64,000 bases of DNA from Tetranychus cinnabarinus (lineage: Eukaryota; Arthropoda; Arachnida; Trombidiformes; Tetranychidae): assembly GCA_022266195.1 (NCBI GenBank), contig WHVY01000004.1, positions 2,621,501-2,685,500 of the forward strand. The letters are read 5' to 3'. This document shows positions 48,822 to 61,218 of this stretch, in pieces. The position numbers and the translations under genes were made by a program. Position 1 is the first letter of the stretch, and every line of letters starts with the position of its first letter. The notes beneath the pieces are model-generated. The model did no database searches. It saw only the letters and a program-made list of their open reading frames with translations, and was not told the DNA's origin.

Positions 48822-48929
48822 AGATTTACTTTTTTCACATTATAAAGTAAATCTGATATCGTATCGATATCAAAAAGTGCCCCTGTTGTGTGATTCCCTC
48901 TGGTGTCGGAAAATGTCTCCCCTCCAGAG
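48822..48929. other. Hairpin-rich conserved block, right copy
   Basis: Mirror of 45699-45806 with the same three hairpins (48822-48854, the adjacent gatatcg/cgatatc pair, and 48898-48929). Only about one base differs in the hairpin region (agcactt versus ggcactt). Confidence 0.55.
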
Positions 48930-49239
48930 TGTCTACAAGTTTACAAGTTAATAAATTTTATTGATAAATTGTTTCCTTTTGTTTGTTTTGTCTAAATCAC
49001 AGTTAGATTTTGTAATGCTGGTATTGAAAAGAAAAGATTGAAATGAGGAAAAATTAGGAGGAAGAAGACTTCATAGACCTCACATAAAGAAACACTTTGA
49101 GTTGAACATAATCATGCAAGAAGAAAAAAGGTAAAGAGTTAAGAAAATTGGTTCAACAATTGTTTGACTTTTCCTTCATAATTTACTATCATTTCATTTT
49201 TAAAATAACATCTTCCTTTCATTTGTCATTCATATGCAT

Positions 49240-49246
49240 ATGTACC

Positions 49247-49285
<39 letters not shown>

Positions 49286-49300
49286 TTTACTCCTACTATT
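49240..49300 (+). repeat. (CAT)n tract, right copy
   Basis: catatgcatatgtaccatc followed by a (CAT)n run and ctttactcctactatttaaag, mirroring 45320-45390. The repeat number differs between the copies. Confidence 0.8.
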
Positions 49301-51593
49301 TAAAGAAAATGGTAAACTTTAATCTTCTTCTTCCATCTCTAACCTACAATTGCCTATAGCAACTTTGTTTTTCGCTTGTTCTCTTGTTCTCAATATTGTT
49401 CTTTTACTGTTTCAAATGTCAACAATATCATTATCAATCTATTAACATCAACTTTAACCTCATATCCAAAAGGCTAAGGTAATACAACATTAACCCGAAA
49501 TTAAAATCAAATTGTATTTCAATTGCTTCTTTGCTTTCTTGCTCTCTAACAAACTCTCACAATGCTATTCACAAGTCTTGTTCAAACATTATGTCTATTT
49601 TGCCGTTTTTCTGTTTTATCTTTTTCTTTTTTCTTCTTTCAGACAAATTCAATTCTCTCTATCATCATCACCATCATCATCATGGTAATCATCGCCATAA
49701 TAAACATGATCAAGTTAACGTGTTGTCACGCACAAAAATCGACTCTCAACAACCATTGTAACAATCAATGTACCCAATCAATAAAATACAAAGACTTGTT
49801 CATAATCAATGTAATATGGCAATATGGATACATCTATTCACACAATAGCAAGATGAGTATTTAATTAAATTACTTGATGACATGATGAATACTGTTCAAC
49901 ACTATTACACAGTACTTTACTACTTTAATACATCCGCACCTTCAGTTATATAAATAGTTAACATTATTAACAAAATAATTTAGCTCAGTTTTTATACATT
50001 TCAAATGATAAGTTGTAATTATTAGTGCGCTCATCATTTCTACTGATTGATGTTGATTGTGGATCACTAATATCAAATAAATTTGGGTGCTCCTTTAGCT
50101 GTCATCAATAATGATCATCAAAAAAATATGTTAACCTCAACCAAACCCATTTGATTGACCCTCGGTCAAAAGGTTAATACGGAAGGTACAATTTACAATT
50201 TATAAAAACACTAATGTCTACTTCTTTTGTAATGAATTTAAGGTTAATTATTGGTCGAGTTTACTCAATTTTACGAAATGCTGATATTAAAGTATGAGTA
50301 CTTCAATCTTCTGCACCAACGTTTTTACCATAACATTGTATCGCTATTTTTTGCCATAAAACCAGATACTGAATGACACTCGATGAAATATTTCGGCAAA
50401 GTGCATCTTTATTTAGCAGTTGAATGGTGTCTGTCCCGCTGGAAAGTCTAGTCAAACTTTTCGCTTCATTTTTAAAAATTTGTTCAATCTTTTGCATACT
50501 TTACATTGCTAATTTATTTTACTTGAAATACTTTTTTATTAATGATTTAATTCATCAACTATTATAAAATCATACATTAATATACAAAATCATGGAAAAG
50601 TTAAAACCTGACATGAAGCGTTGTTTTCCAGAGACGGTTCCTTTAGTGAAGGGAGGTTTTATTTGGGTAAGTTGAAGAATGATTTCTTAATGGCTTTATT
50701 TATTGTCTATCATTTTTTCAGGTAAGACTTAAGGGAATGATAATTGTAAGTGAAAGTAGGTAACTCAGGTAATATTGTCACAATGTTATTCAAGTGACCA
50801 CAACAATTAAGTTTTCCTGTTGATAATTTTACCCTTAGTTTCATTGTATTCACTTGAACAGATTCCATTTCGGAGGAAATGGTCGGTGAGTAAAGCAACA
50901 GGTTAAAGAGTTTTTTTTCAATTTCACTTGCTTTTTACCTTTTTTACGTTTTTTACTTTTTCTACTTTTTTTAACCTTTTTTACCTTTTCTTAGAGGCAA
51001 AGAAGATGAAAGGTCGAGATAAAAGATGAAGGAACAGATTAGATGGTCAAGATTGTCATTAAAACGGATTTTTGGAAGCTGGCAACAGAAGCAATGGTCA
51101 ACCAAAATGATTTTCAATGGATCAACACATCATTTTGTGATTGGAAGCAAAATTTTGATAATTTGACCAATTTAATTTCATGACGGCTTTACTAGACGTG
51201 TTAATCAAGCATTATGGTTTAACTGGACTAATTGAACGGACAACTTTGATGACAAGAAAATAAACTGGAAAAAGAAGCATTTTCCTCTTTACCGTTTTGA
51301 CGACACTTTTAACCAACTCGGTGTGATTGGCCTGAAATAGATAATTAATAGTGTTGACCTTATCATTGTCTATTTAACCCGATATTTATTATTATCATCA
51401 AGTGATCATCATCATGATCATTCTGACCATTAAATTGAGTTAAACACGTAAATCTTCAATGTATTTACTCCTTTACTTGTAATACTTTACTCTCTTCTTT
51501 GGTGGTCAACCGATTAACTTTGAGTCTGTATTGCGATATAATATTTACTTTAACCGACAGTTGAATTGTGGTTAACAACAATTAAATTATATC

Positions 51594-51616
51594 TTCTTCT
51601 TCTTCTTCTTCTTCTT
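51594..51616 (+). repeat. (TCT)n microsatellite
   Basis: Mirror of the (AGA)n tract at 39719-39741. Confidence 0.9.
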
Positions 51617-54600
51617 GGTTCAACTGAATTACATTTCCAATGAATCAATTGTTGCCCTTTCATTTCAATTTAAATCAATGTAAATAAGCTAATAGGTTAA
51701 TAATATTAAATAACATTGACCTTTCAACCTGAGAAACAACAGCTTCTTAAAGCTTCATCAACATCACTGTACAATTTGATTTGCCGCTCACGGATCATCA
51801 TTTCCATCATCAACATCATCTTCTAGGTTACCTTCATTTTCGGCTCAAAAATAAGGTTAGTAAACCCATCAAAATGTCAATAACAGTAAACCACGCTTAG
51901 GCCTGAGACTGCCTCAGGTCATTTCAATGTTAACAACAAAAGGCAAAGTCTCTCTGTTAGTTGATTGATCAATAACATTTGCATTGACCTGAATCAAAGG
52001 TATATGAAATGCTAATCAATAGTCTAATTGTAGCTACTTCAGTTAAAATTTATCTTGGTATTGTTGAAGACATCAAAAGTAATTGGTAGTAATTAAACAG
52101 TTTGATACAACTCGAGTTTGTATAGCTCAATAAATATTTTACCAGAATTGAAATTTACAGCGAAACTCAAGCGATGCCAAACACTCATCACAATAAATTG
52201 CTGTTAATAATCATCTAAATTTAGTAGCTATTGGCGTCTTTTTGCAATAGTTGAAATGTTCAATAAATAGTTAAAGGTTGATCAAAGATCCATAGTTAAC
52301 CGAGTTAAAATTTTGATCCCAATAATCAATCTTTTCAAATGCAATTGGCAATAATTGCTTACAACTTGATAATTGTAGAGTAACACAATTACAGTTAATT
52401 TACACCTAGTAAAAAATGTTTCAGCTTAACTTTCATTGAGTGTTGAAGGAACACCATTGAATGAGTTAAAGTAATAATGAAAACATCAACAGTAGTGTTA
52501 GAGATGAAGTAAAACAAGTTGATCAAGAAAAAGGTAAAAAATAATGATGATTGAGATGATGTTCACATTGATCAGTTAAATTCATCCGTAATCATTGAAA
52601 AAAATACCAACTAGGAAAAGAATACCAAGTTTAACAAAAGATGAGGAACATTTAAGGTAAGATAATTTCAGAGACTGTTGTTGGTGAAGAAGTAAGAAAG
52701 GTAACTTGTTTATGTCTTTTATTTTTACCAATATTTATCGCCAAAAAATTGCTTCTTTCCACTGAAAAATTTCACAGTTTTTCAAGGTTTATATCGTTAA
52801 CATTGCTCTTGTAATAGTCGTTGCTTGTGTTCAAGAAGCTAAACAATGATCATCTCTTTTCAGATAATATCAAACACTTTATCATCTTCATTTGAATTGA
52901 ATATTCCCAACAAACGATCCAAATCAAGGCTAACCTTCAACCTTTATGGGTTGACCAAGCCTAGAAACAATATATGGGAATAACTTTTACAACCAAATAG
53001 TAAAAGGTTATTGTTGGGTGAAGGTGAATTTTGATGTCTAAAGTTGAGTAGCAATTAACAGTTAATTAAATATCGTTTCCATTGAAAGTGTCATTGGATA
53101 AAGATGATGGTTGTGTTAATCGACTTTAAATTGTTTACCAATGATAAAACAAAATGGGAATCTCATGTTTTGAGGTTTAATGATTGTCCAATAGTGCTAA
53201 TAAAAAGCCCATCAGTCGATCATCACTTTTGTTTTTCAATTGCTTTTTGGTCCATCTTTAATGTTACAAAAATTGATTCAAATGATGAAGTCCAAGATGA
53301 TATATTGTGTTGATTACTATATAAATAACAGCCAATCATTTTCAATCAGCTCAATCGAAATGATGAAACCAAAAATTGAGAAGTTTTTATAGACATCTTC
53401 ACCAAGTAAATATTGCTCCTCAAAAAATTAAACATTCAACAGGTTAACCAAATATTCACCTTAAGTAACTCGATAAACTTGATTAAACAAGGTAACAAAC
53501 AAGTGTAAACTCGGTCATTTCATATGCAAATCAGGTTAACCATTGATAAAAACAGAGGATCGTCTTTCATTTGAAATACCCAGCAATATAATGGTCATTC
53601 ACCAAGATCTTACACTTAACTCGTAATGTTTTCATTCCGAAACAATGTCAATGTTTATCTTCAAATTGTATTATTTGGAGACAATTTAAAACCAGAATGA
53701 TTATGATCAATACATAACTAGAAAAGAAAGGAAAGCAGAAAGGTTAAAAGGTGAATTTGAATTCAATTGTAATCGGATTATACCTAATTTGGTTATTGTT
53801 GTAAACCGTTATGATTAGACAGATAAACCAGAACTATTCATTTTTAATATAATCAGCATTGACCCATTGTTAAATGGATTCATAAGCCTTTCACTTTTCC
53901 TTTGACGGGACAAAAACGATGAGATGATGTCGATAATAACAATAATAGGTTGTTGTGACAAGACAATTTTGAAAATGCTTTGAAATTTGAAGTTAACAAT
54001 AACAGCAACAATAATCAAGGTTAATCACAATAATTCATAAATCCTTTTATAGCCAAAAAATTAGATTAACCAGTCGGCAGGTTAAAGGTCAGTTGATCAT
54101 AACATTGAGTAAATGGATTTCCTAGTTTTTGGTTGAAGAGATGAAAGTTGAAAGGATTGAAACGGAAGATGATGTAGCTGGTGATGATGTTGACCCCCTT
54201 CGTATGGTCAGTTTGCTTTCAAGTCAATGACAAAGTGAATTATGATTACTCAGAAAATATAATAATTTAAAATAAACTTTTGCTTCTTCACTTTTTTCTA
54301 CTTTTTCCTTCCATTTCTTTTTGCTTGTTTCAAAATCAATTCTTGTCCATTGAAAAGCAATTCATCATAATTTTCATTTGTTGAACATTGTTACTTTACA
54401 AATGATCATTGTGAATGACCAACAAGAGAAAGTTTTACTTTCTTTGTGAAAGAGAAAGTAATAGGCCAAGAATGAGGACCAAAACTACCTGGGGTTCATC
54501 AATGGACATGGAAATGGCCTTGGCCTTGGTGACTCCAATATGTATCTCTGTATGAGATCAAATGTTGATGGTGATGATGATGTTCAACTTAATGTGTTTA

Positions 54601-55336
54601 AGAAGCAATAACGATGAGCATCATTTAATATTTCAGGCTTCTTCTTCTTCCTTCTTTATTTTCCATCGTCTTCCTTATCGGCCTTTTTTGTGTGTTAAGG
54701 AACAGGCTAATAGATGTATGTATCTCTTCATTTATGCTTAAACCATACGAAATGTTCAACAATTGAAAAATGATTACAAACTATCATCAGCTTCACATGA
54801 TAATCACGAGTCACTCTGCAGGTCACATTTACAGTTTGGCTTTTTTATGGTTCATTGTCCAATCCTAGATATAAAGCAGTCAACTCATGCTTTCATATCT
54901 GTAACTGGAAAATAACAGAACTGAGTTAGTTGGATCATAATTAGTAGTTAATTAGCTTATTTGAAATGTCTGGCTTTGTTTCAATTTGGGCAAAAATACT
55001 TGACCAGTAAGATGTTTTCAAAACATAAGATATTAATGAACAAAATTGATCATTGTACAGTAGATAATAACTGCTTAGTGAACAAGCGGAGTTAAATTGT
55101 CTAATCTATTCTGTAGTGAAAGAGTTACAAGCATTTGATGAAAATTGCAAAAGATTGCGATCGAGAGATAATCATATGTAATAATCTTACAAGCTGAAAG
55201 AGTGTTTTCGATCAATGTTTGCGTTTGTTTTTTATGTAAAAAAACGAGTTGAAAACAAAATGGATTGTCAAAATTTTTACATTTTAGTTTGTAAATGTCT
55301 TCTTTCAATTCCAACAATCCTTTGAGCTAACAAAGG

Positions 55337-55609
55337 TTACTTTGATGAACAGTTATCTTCATGACAATCGATTGCCAAACGATATCTGATTTCGTCCTCT
55401 TCAACTACAGAAACATAAAACTCGGCTAAGGTTTCATCATTTTCCTTGTCTTCATCTGACTTTCTCGTCCCTTTTTGGTCATCCCGTTCCTTCGGCTTCT
55501 CATGTTTTCTTTGTCTTATAGATATATGACGATAAAAGTGATGATGAGAGGATAAGATGTAAAGATGCCAACTAAAATGATAAATGAAAAGAAAGGAGAA
55601 AAATGACAT
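55337..55609 (-). CDS. 90-codon ORF, intact only in the right arm, doubtful
   Basis: ATG to TAA: a hydrophobic/aromatic start (MSFFSFLFIYHFSWHLYIL) then a charged region (RQRKHEKPKERDDQK) and an acidic end (DETLAEFYVSVVEEDEIRYRL). The left-arm mirror (35485-35746) is frameshifted. Most differences between the copies change amino acids. No family recognised. Confidence 0.25.
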   Translation of the reverse strand: MSFFSFLFIYHFSWHLYILSSHHHFYRHISIRQRKHEKPKERDDQKGTRKSDEDKENDETLAEFYVSVVEEDEIRYRLAIDCHEDNCSSK

Positions 55610-56589
55610 TAATAGACTTAATAACAGTAGTCGATATGATCTTAGTTGTTTGATTTTATCAATTAAGTTGATACCTTCAGTACAATTGATTATTTTAATT
55701 CAATTTTCTGAGTATTAAATTTCATGAGTGATTGGAAGACAGACCAAACATTATCAACTGTGTTAATCAACAACTTATACTCACAATTGTCAGTATTTCT
55801 TAAAGCTTGAAAGGTTTGTCAGTTAATCAAAGAAACAACTGAAAGATCATTTTCATATTCAATAGCATTGTGACTTTTGGTTATTATTAGTGTAATGCAA
55901 GTGAAAGACTGTTAATTATGGTATATATCAACATTTTAATGGTTGGATAATTCATTTTACCTTTGGGATAACATTACATTAATGTTAATTTAACTAACAA
56001 AATCTCAGTTAATGGTCTATTGGTTTAGGTTCCCAAGAAAGATCATCAACTGATATAACGCAAATGAACACGAATAATCAAACAGGTAAAGTCAAAGAAG
56101 GAATCAACTTTTAATTAGCTAATATTAGTGGCAATGCAAATCACGTATTGTTAATTTGATTAAAGGTAAGTAGCAATGAAGGTTAGTGCAAGATTAACAA
56201 ATAAAAAATTTCATCGTTTTCATAGAATAAGCAATCATTAGCAAAGCTATGGGAAAATGAAATCCTTACTTCCATTTCAAAATGATTTCTTATTTCAACG
56301 GAAAAATGTTCATCAACGAAAAATCAAGTGTAAATCTAAGTCTATGGTAACCACTGAGTTATCGGAACTATTATTTTATGCAACAAAATCGTTATTTAGT
56401 TTGTTGTTCAACAAGCTCTCATAGCAATTTGTAGTATTGTAGGATCAGTTTTGGATTATTGCAATAAAGAAATTTCATTTGAAGAAATGAACAGTTCTTA
56501 ACATCCTAGAGATGATGTTTCTTTATAGACGCTCATTGGACTGCTTTCAGTTGTCAGGCTTAATAGACTGGTTTGTTGTTGCAAAACGC

Positions 56590-56770
56590 TCTAGAGCATA
56601 ACCATCAAGAGCACGAGTCACACTCTCCTCATCTCATCTGCATCACCATCATCAGCTCATCTTATTGGTCCCATTATCATTATTACGCGTGCTCATCATA
56701 AACAGAAATACTAGAAACAAAAAGAAACGATCCTTCGCTTAACCCACTTTCCATATGTTTACCTTTAGTT
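56590..56770 (-). repeat. CACGCG cassette, copy 5
   Basis: Mirror of copy 2: gagcacgagtcacac, cttattggtcccattatcat, CGCGTG (56686-56691), aacccactttccatatg. Confidence 0.65.
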
Positions 56771-58163
56771 TTTGTCTTTCAACCTTAATCTTATTCTTAT
56801 TCGCCATTTTCCATTTTATTTTCTTGGTCTTCAAACTGTCTTGGAAATGACAAATTTCATGCTTCCATACCTTCAACCAAAACAATATCGATCAATGACC
56901 CGCATGTATAGCGACCTTTAGCATAGGTTGTGTTTGATATAGTTTCCAGTTACGAAGACAGTTTCAAGGTTTAAATGCGCCTTAATCAAAAAGGAAGCCA
57001 TCTGATTAATCCGTTTGCAAGAATATTCTGATACAGTGACAGTCTGATTTGAATGTTCAACAGCAACGTCCAGTCTTGAATCGCGATGCATCAAACAGTC
57101 ATCGCCATATTACACAGGTAAGGTCAAACAAAAGAGCTCCAATGACCAAAACAATTGACAAGTGAGTGTGAATGATTTATTAACAGACTCGCATTGAAAT
57201 CCAAAAACTTTACTTGAGATCGTTTTGAATGGGTAAATAGCACCTTGGCTGTGAAAAGAGCTTCATTTGCTTTTTTGCACCTATTCTCAGGCAAACATTG
57301 ACTCTTTCATTAACCCACTTTAATCACTAGAAGTCCTTAGAGAAGCCATTATAACACCATCCTTAAATCCTTCTAATAGTCAAGAAATGTAAAAGAAAGG
57401 TTATTCGTCGAGAAATAGTCAGAATTGCACTTGCTTTAAATTGCAACTTTTTGCTCATTTTTTTACATAGACGGCAAAACGAAACAAATGTTGCTATGAT
57501 AATAGCTGAATGATTATGTAAACCTAAATGATTAATCAGTGTCAGAATCAATGCAAGTTTACTCAAGTTTCAATACATACCTTTGTAAAACGAAAAATAA
57601 TTCCAACAGCACGAGTCTTTCCATAATCAGAAGCAGCTTGATGATAAGCTTTGAAATCATCAATTTTTAAAAAACCGTAATAATTTACAATCTGAACGTC
57701 TTATGCAAACAACAGCTTATCTGATGACAATGATTTTTGAACACTTGCCATGATCATTGGAAGTTAATTCAATAAATTATTTTGCACAATGAGATAGATT
57801 CACTGGTTTTGATTACTAAAGATTTGATTAAACTGTTCATTTTACACCATCAACAATAACTGTCTAAAAAAGTCTAGCCAACATGGCGCCTAGACTTTGC
57901 AGACTGGAATAAAACTTGACATTGTTACGCATTATCTTTGTTTAACTCTTTTTTTGGTGAATCTTCTAGCAGTTTCTTTCCTCTAGTGAAAATTATTTTT
58001 GATTTTTTCTTGTTTGGTTGCACTTCTTCAGCCGTTTAAATCCTTTAACCTGCCAAGAACTGTAATTTTAGTAATATTTTTGTCCAAAATCTTGGACAGA
58101 AGTGGACAAAGTGTTTCCCTTCAACAGTATAATTTTCAACATAAAAGGAAACAGCTATTGTAA

Positions 58164-58355
58164 TCATCTTTCATCACCTTTCCATCGACACCACTTGATA
58201 AAACCAAACTCAACCTGGACATTAAAATTTGGGTCAAGTACAAGCAACACTTTCTGTTTTACTTTCAATTGAGAGAAACCAAAATAACGGGATAAAAAGT
58301 GAACAATCAACCCAACAATGGATGATGTTTGGTTACCTTTCTTGACACACGCCAT
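58164..58355 (-). other. 63-codon ORF, mirror of 32236-32427
   Basis: Differs from the left copy by two residues (FSQLK versus FFQLN). Doubtful as a gene. Confidence 0.2.
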
Positions 58356-58987
58356 CGAAAAATACCTCTTTTTATCATCATCATCATCATTTTAATACGC
58401 GTCATTTGGTATCATCTGCCGTTTTAATCATTACCATCATTATTATGACTTTTTGACTATCTACATAATAAATGTTTAAGGTTAAAAAGGCCCAACAGTG
58501 CTATTGACAGGTTAAAGAGATGGACAAGTTGGATTTAATGGAAAATAAAATACCAATGAAAGTAAAATTACACATCAACAAACAGAGACAACAATGTTAC
58601 CACTTTTTGATTGTACTTTTTTAATTACAATCATGATTATGATGGCAAAGATGAAAATTTATTCCAGCATGACGAGTAAAGTTATGTTAAATCCTCCTCC
58701 TACTCTCCATCTCTCCACCTTAACCTCCTCCTCGTCTGAATGACTCATCCCTTGTTATTGCCATTTTACCCGCTAAAAGACAAATATAAATGATCAATTG
58801 ATAACTTTGCATTTTATCTTGATCATTTAATCTATCTGCAACTTATTTCTAATTTATGCATTTACCTTTTCAGATTAACTCGATAATTGCTTGAATTGTC
58901 ATCATAAACAATCTCAAGTCTTGCATTATTATCACCTTGGGTTGGATCGCATATTAAAATACATTCTGGAAGACGATGGTAAAGGTA

Positions 58988-59045
58988 AAGATGGCGCTTC
59001 TCGGTTTGAAAACACAGGTAAACATGTTGTTCTATATCCAATCAG
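58988..59045 (+). promoter_or_regulatory. bHLH C upstream module (AAGATGGCG and CCAATCAG)
   Basis: AAGATGGCG (58988-58996) and CCAATCAG (59038-59045), about 230 bp before the ATG, with the same order and spacing as in A and B. Confidence 0.55.
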
Positions 59046-59275
59046 GTAACATTTGGAGTACAAAAAGGCGTCCCTAAAAAGTCTCTCTCCTTACCTATGT
59101 TTATTTGTTTCTAGTTTTTGAATATTGCTTGGCGTTTGGATGCAAACTTACCTTCAATCTACAAGTTGACCTTTTTTTACTTTCCTTTGTATCTTTGGTT
59201 TAGACTCGTTTCTCAACTTTACTTTATTTTTTACCCATTTTTTTACTCCTTGTGTGTATCCATCATTATTTTTGA

Positions 59276-60890
59276 ATGTCTCTGGCATTGGCACCATTAT
59301 TCAACACCAATATGGAGATGAATAAACATTATTGGCTCAAAATGGAAGATGAAACCAGTACATCGTCGATTTTCTCAACGTCCACAGAGTTTTCAACCAG
59401 TTCAACGCAATTAACATCATCTGAATACTCATCATCCACCCAAGTATCTACAATCTCAACAACAACGTCCAATTCATCACCAATTAAAGGTATTGTCAAA
59501 GTTACTTCAGCTTAATTAACCCTCAAATTTATTCAATATTAGAGAGTGAAGTTGGTCAACTAAATCCTCTAGACATGTGCCCTTTGCAAATAGTTGATTG
59601 GAATGGATCTAGTTCATGGTTATCTAAAATGAATTTAGTGACTAACTTGTTTATCAATTACTCGTCATTGTTAATCATTTAGAAAATAATTGAGTATTTC
59701 ATTCTGTTTATACTTACTTGATTGATGAATGGACTGACAGAAAAAGTTCTTAAAGCGTTTAGTCTAATGACCTGATTGCGTTTTCAGTGTCAATTATGTG
59801 TTTTGCATCCAAAATGTTGAGGATTTTTTTGTGAAAAAAGGATAAAAAATGAACTCTTTTTAGCTTTGAGCAACAAATCTTTTCTTACAATGTTATCCTT
59901 TCTGGTGAACAAGTTAGCCAAGCTCATCTTGAGATGACAAACATCGTGATCATTGAAGCTAAAATTGGGAGAAATTTTGAAAATCAATTTGTATCTTTTG
60001 ATTAATATTTAACTTACTCAAATGTATGTGATACTCAAATTGCTCATGGTTACAATTATTCTAGTTGAATATTACTTGGATTGCATGTCAATGAAAGTAG
60101 TTATTCATGTGAGGTTTAACTTTTGACTGAGATTAATTGAAAATAAAATATTAACCCTTGGATATCTTGCATGGGACAGTTAACAGAGTAAATAAGGTGC
60201 TAACAGGTTAAAGGTTAATTGCATGGTTTCTTTGATCTCTTTTGTTCTTGCCATTACTTGATTGATCACTTTAAATTGTTGAGCGGCCTTTGTATTGTAA
60301 TAACAAATCTTGAACATTTTCTGAAACTTTCTGTCTCGTTCTTGAGTATCTTCATTATTTTGTACAAGACTTGCTGTTACTGAAACAAAGTAATTGTAGT
60401 AATTGTCATTGTAAAATGATCGATATGGATCCATAGGTGCATTAAGTTAACAAGTTAATTCACAATGTCTAATAATGTTCCCAACTGATGACCATTGTCT
60501 CTAAATTTCTGTTAAAATGTTGAAACACTCAACTCAACTCATTTTATGAAAAATTTTAATTAAAACTTTTTTCTACTTCAATAAATAGGTGAAAACGATG
60601 GCTTATTATCAAAATTGAGTAAAACGCATAAAAGTAAACAGTTACCATCGACAACTACGAAGAAGCGACGAATGGCTGCAAATGCTCGAGAACGAAAACG
60701 AATGAAGAGTCTAAACGTGGCCTTTGATATGTTACGGAATAAAGTCCCAAAGCTTCCCGATGCTAAAAGACAATTGTCCAAATATGAAACTCTTCAAATG
60801 GCCCAAACTTATATCGCATTGCTCAATGAAATGTTGGTTTCCGATTCAATACCAGGCAGAGCCTTAACACCAGCTTCAACTTGTGTATAA
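59276..60890 (+). CDS. Atonal-family bHLH factor, copy C
   Basis: Exons 59276-59489 and 60589-60890 (AAAG|GTATTG ... AAATAG|GTGAAA) give 171 residues. The bHLH is at 98-154 with the atonal-group signature LSKYETLQMAQTYI; YWLKMED is in exon 1 and LTPASTCV at the C-terminus. Compared with copy A, exon 2 differs at about six bases, of which one changes a residue (Ser/Thr at 84), consistent with purifying selection or recent exchange. The ATG at 59276 is followed by a second in-frame ATG at codon 13, which corresponds better to the B start. The intron contains the antisense ORF 60180-60434. AATAAA follows the stop by about 90 bp. Confidence 0.88.
60180..60434 (-). CDS. Small ORF nested antisense in intron of bHLH C
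   Basis: Mirror of 30170-30424, apparently identical over 255 bp. Same caveats as for the left copy. Confidence 0.4.
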   Translation of the reverse strand: MDPYRSFYNDNYYNYFVSVTASLVQNNEDTQERDRKFQKMFKICYYNTKAAQQFKVINQVMARTKEIKETMQLTFNLLAPYLLC

Positions 60891-60899
60891 AAAGTTGAT

Positions 60900-61012
60900 A
60901 TTTTACGTAATTTTTATCTTTTTTTAAATATTTTTATATTGTAATATTAAATATTGTATATGTAATCAAAGTTATGTAAATAATCAATAAATTATCACAA
61001 TATATAACTTCA
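60900..61012 (+). promoter_or_regulatory. Conserved 3' UTR of bHLH gene C
   Basis: Same AT-rich block as after A, B and D. Includes AATAAA, here in a variant one base shorter (ataatcaataaatt). Confidence 0.75.
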
Positions 61013-61106
61013 AAATACGACTGAAATTATTACAATGAAATGAGGGACAAATTTCATGCATTAGTTAGTTGAGTAAGCTTTTCAATTGCTTTTAAAATTA
61101 TATCTT

Positions 61107-61218
61107 CAAATATGAAACTCTTCAAATGGCACAAACTTATATCGCATTGCTCAATGAAATGTTGGTTTCCGATTCAATACCTGGCAGAGCCTTAACACCA
61201 GCTTCAACTTGTGTATAA
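61107..61218 (+). pseudogene. 3' fragment (D) of the atonal-family bHLH gene
   Basis: Starts inside helix 2 (AAATATGAAACTC = KYETL...) and runs to the TAA at 61216-61218, followed by the conserved 3' UTR to about 61335. It lacks the basic region, helix 1 and exon 1, so it cannot encode a bHLH. It lies about 220 bp after the C stop and has no counterpart in the left arm. At two diagnostic sites (GCA for Ala, CCT for Pro) it matches copy A, not its neighbour C (GCC, CCA). Confidence 0.85.

Noticed and set aside
53104..53313. 69-codon ORF in the right arm
   Set aside because: The left-arm mirror (about 38080-38210) has a single-base indel and diverging 3' end, so there is no coding constraint.
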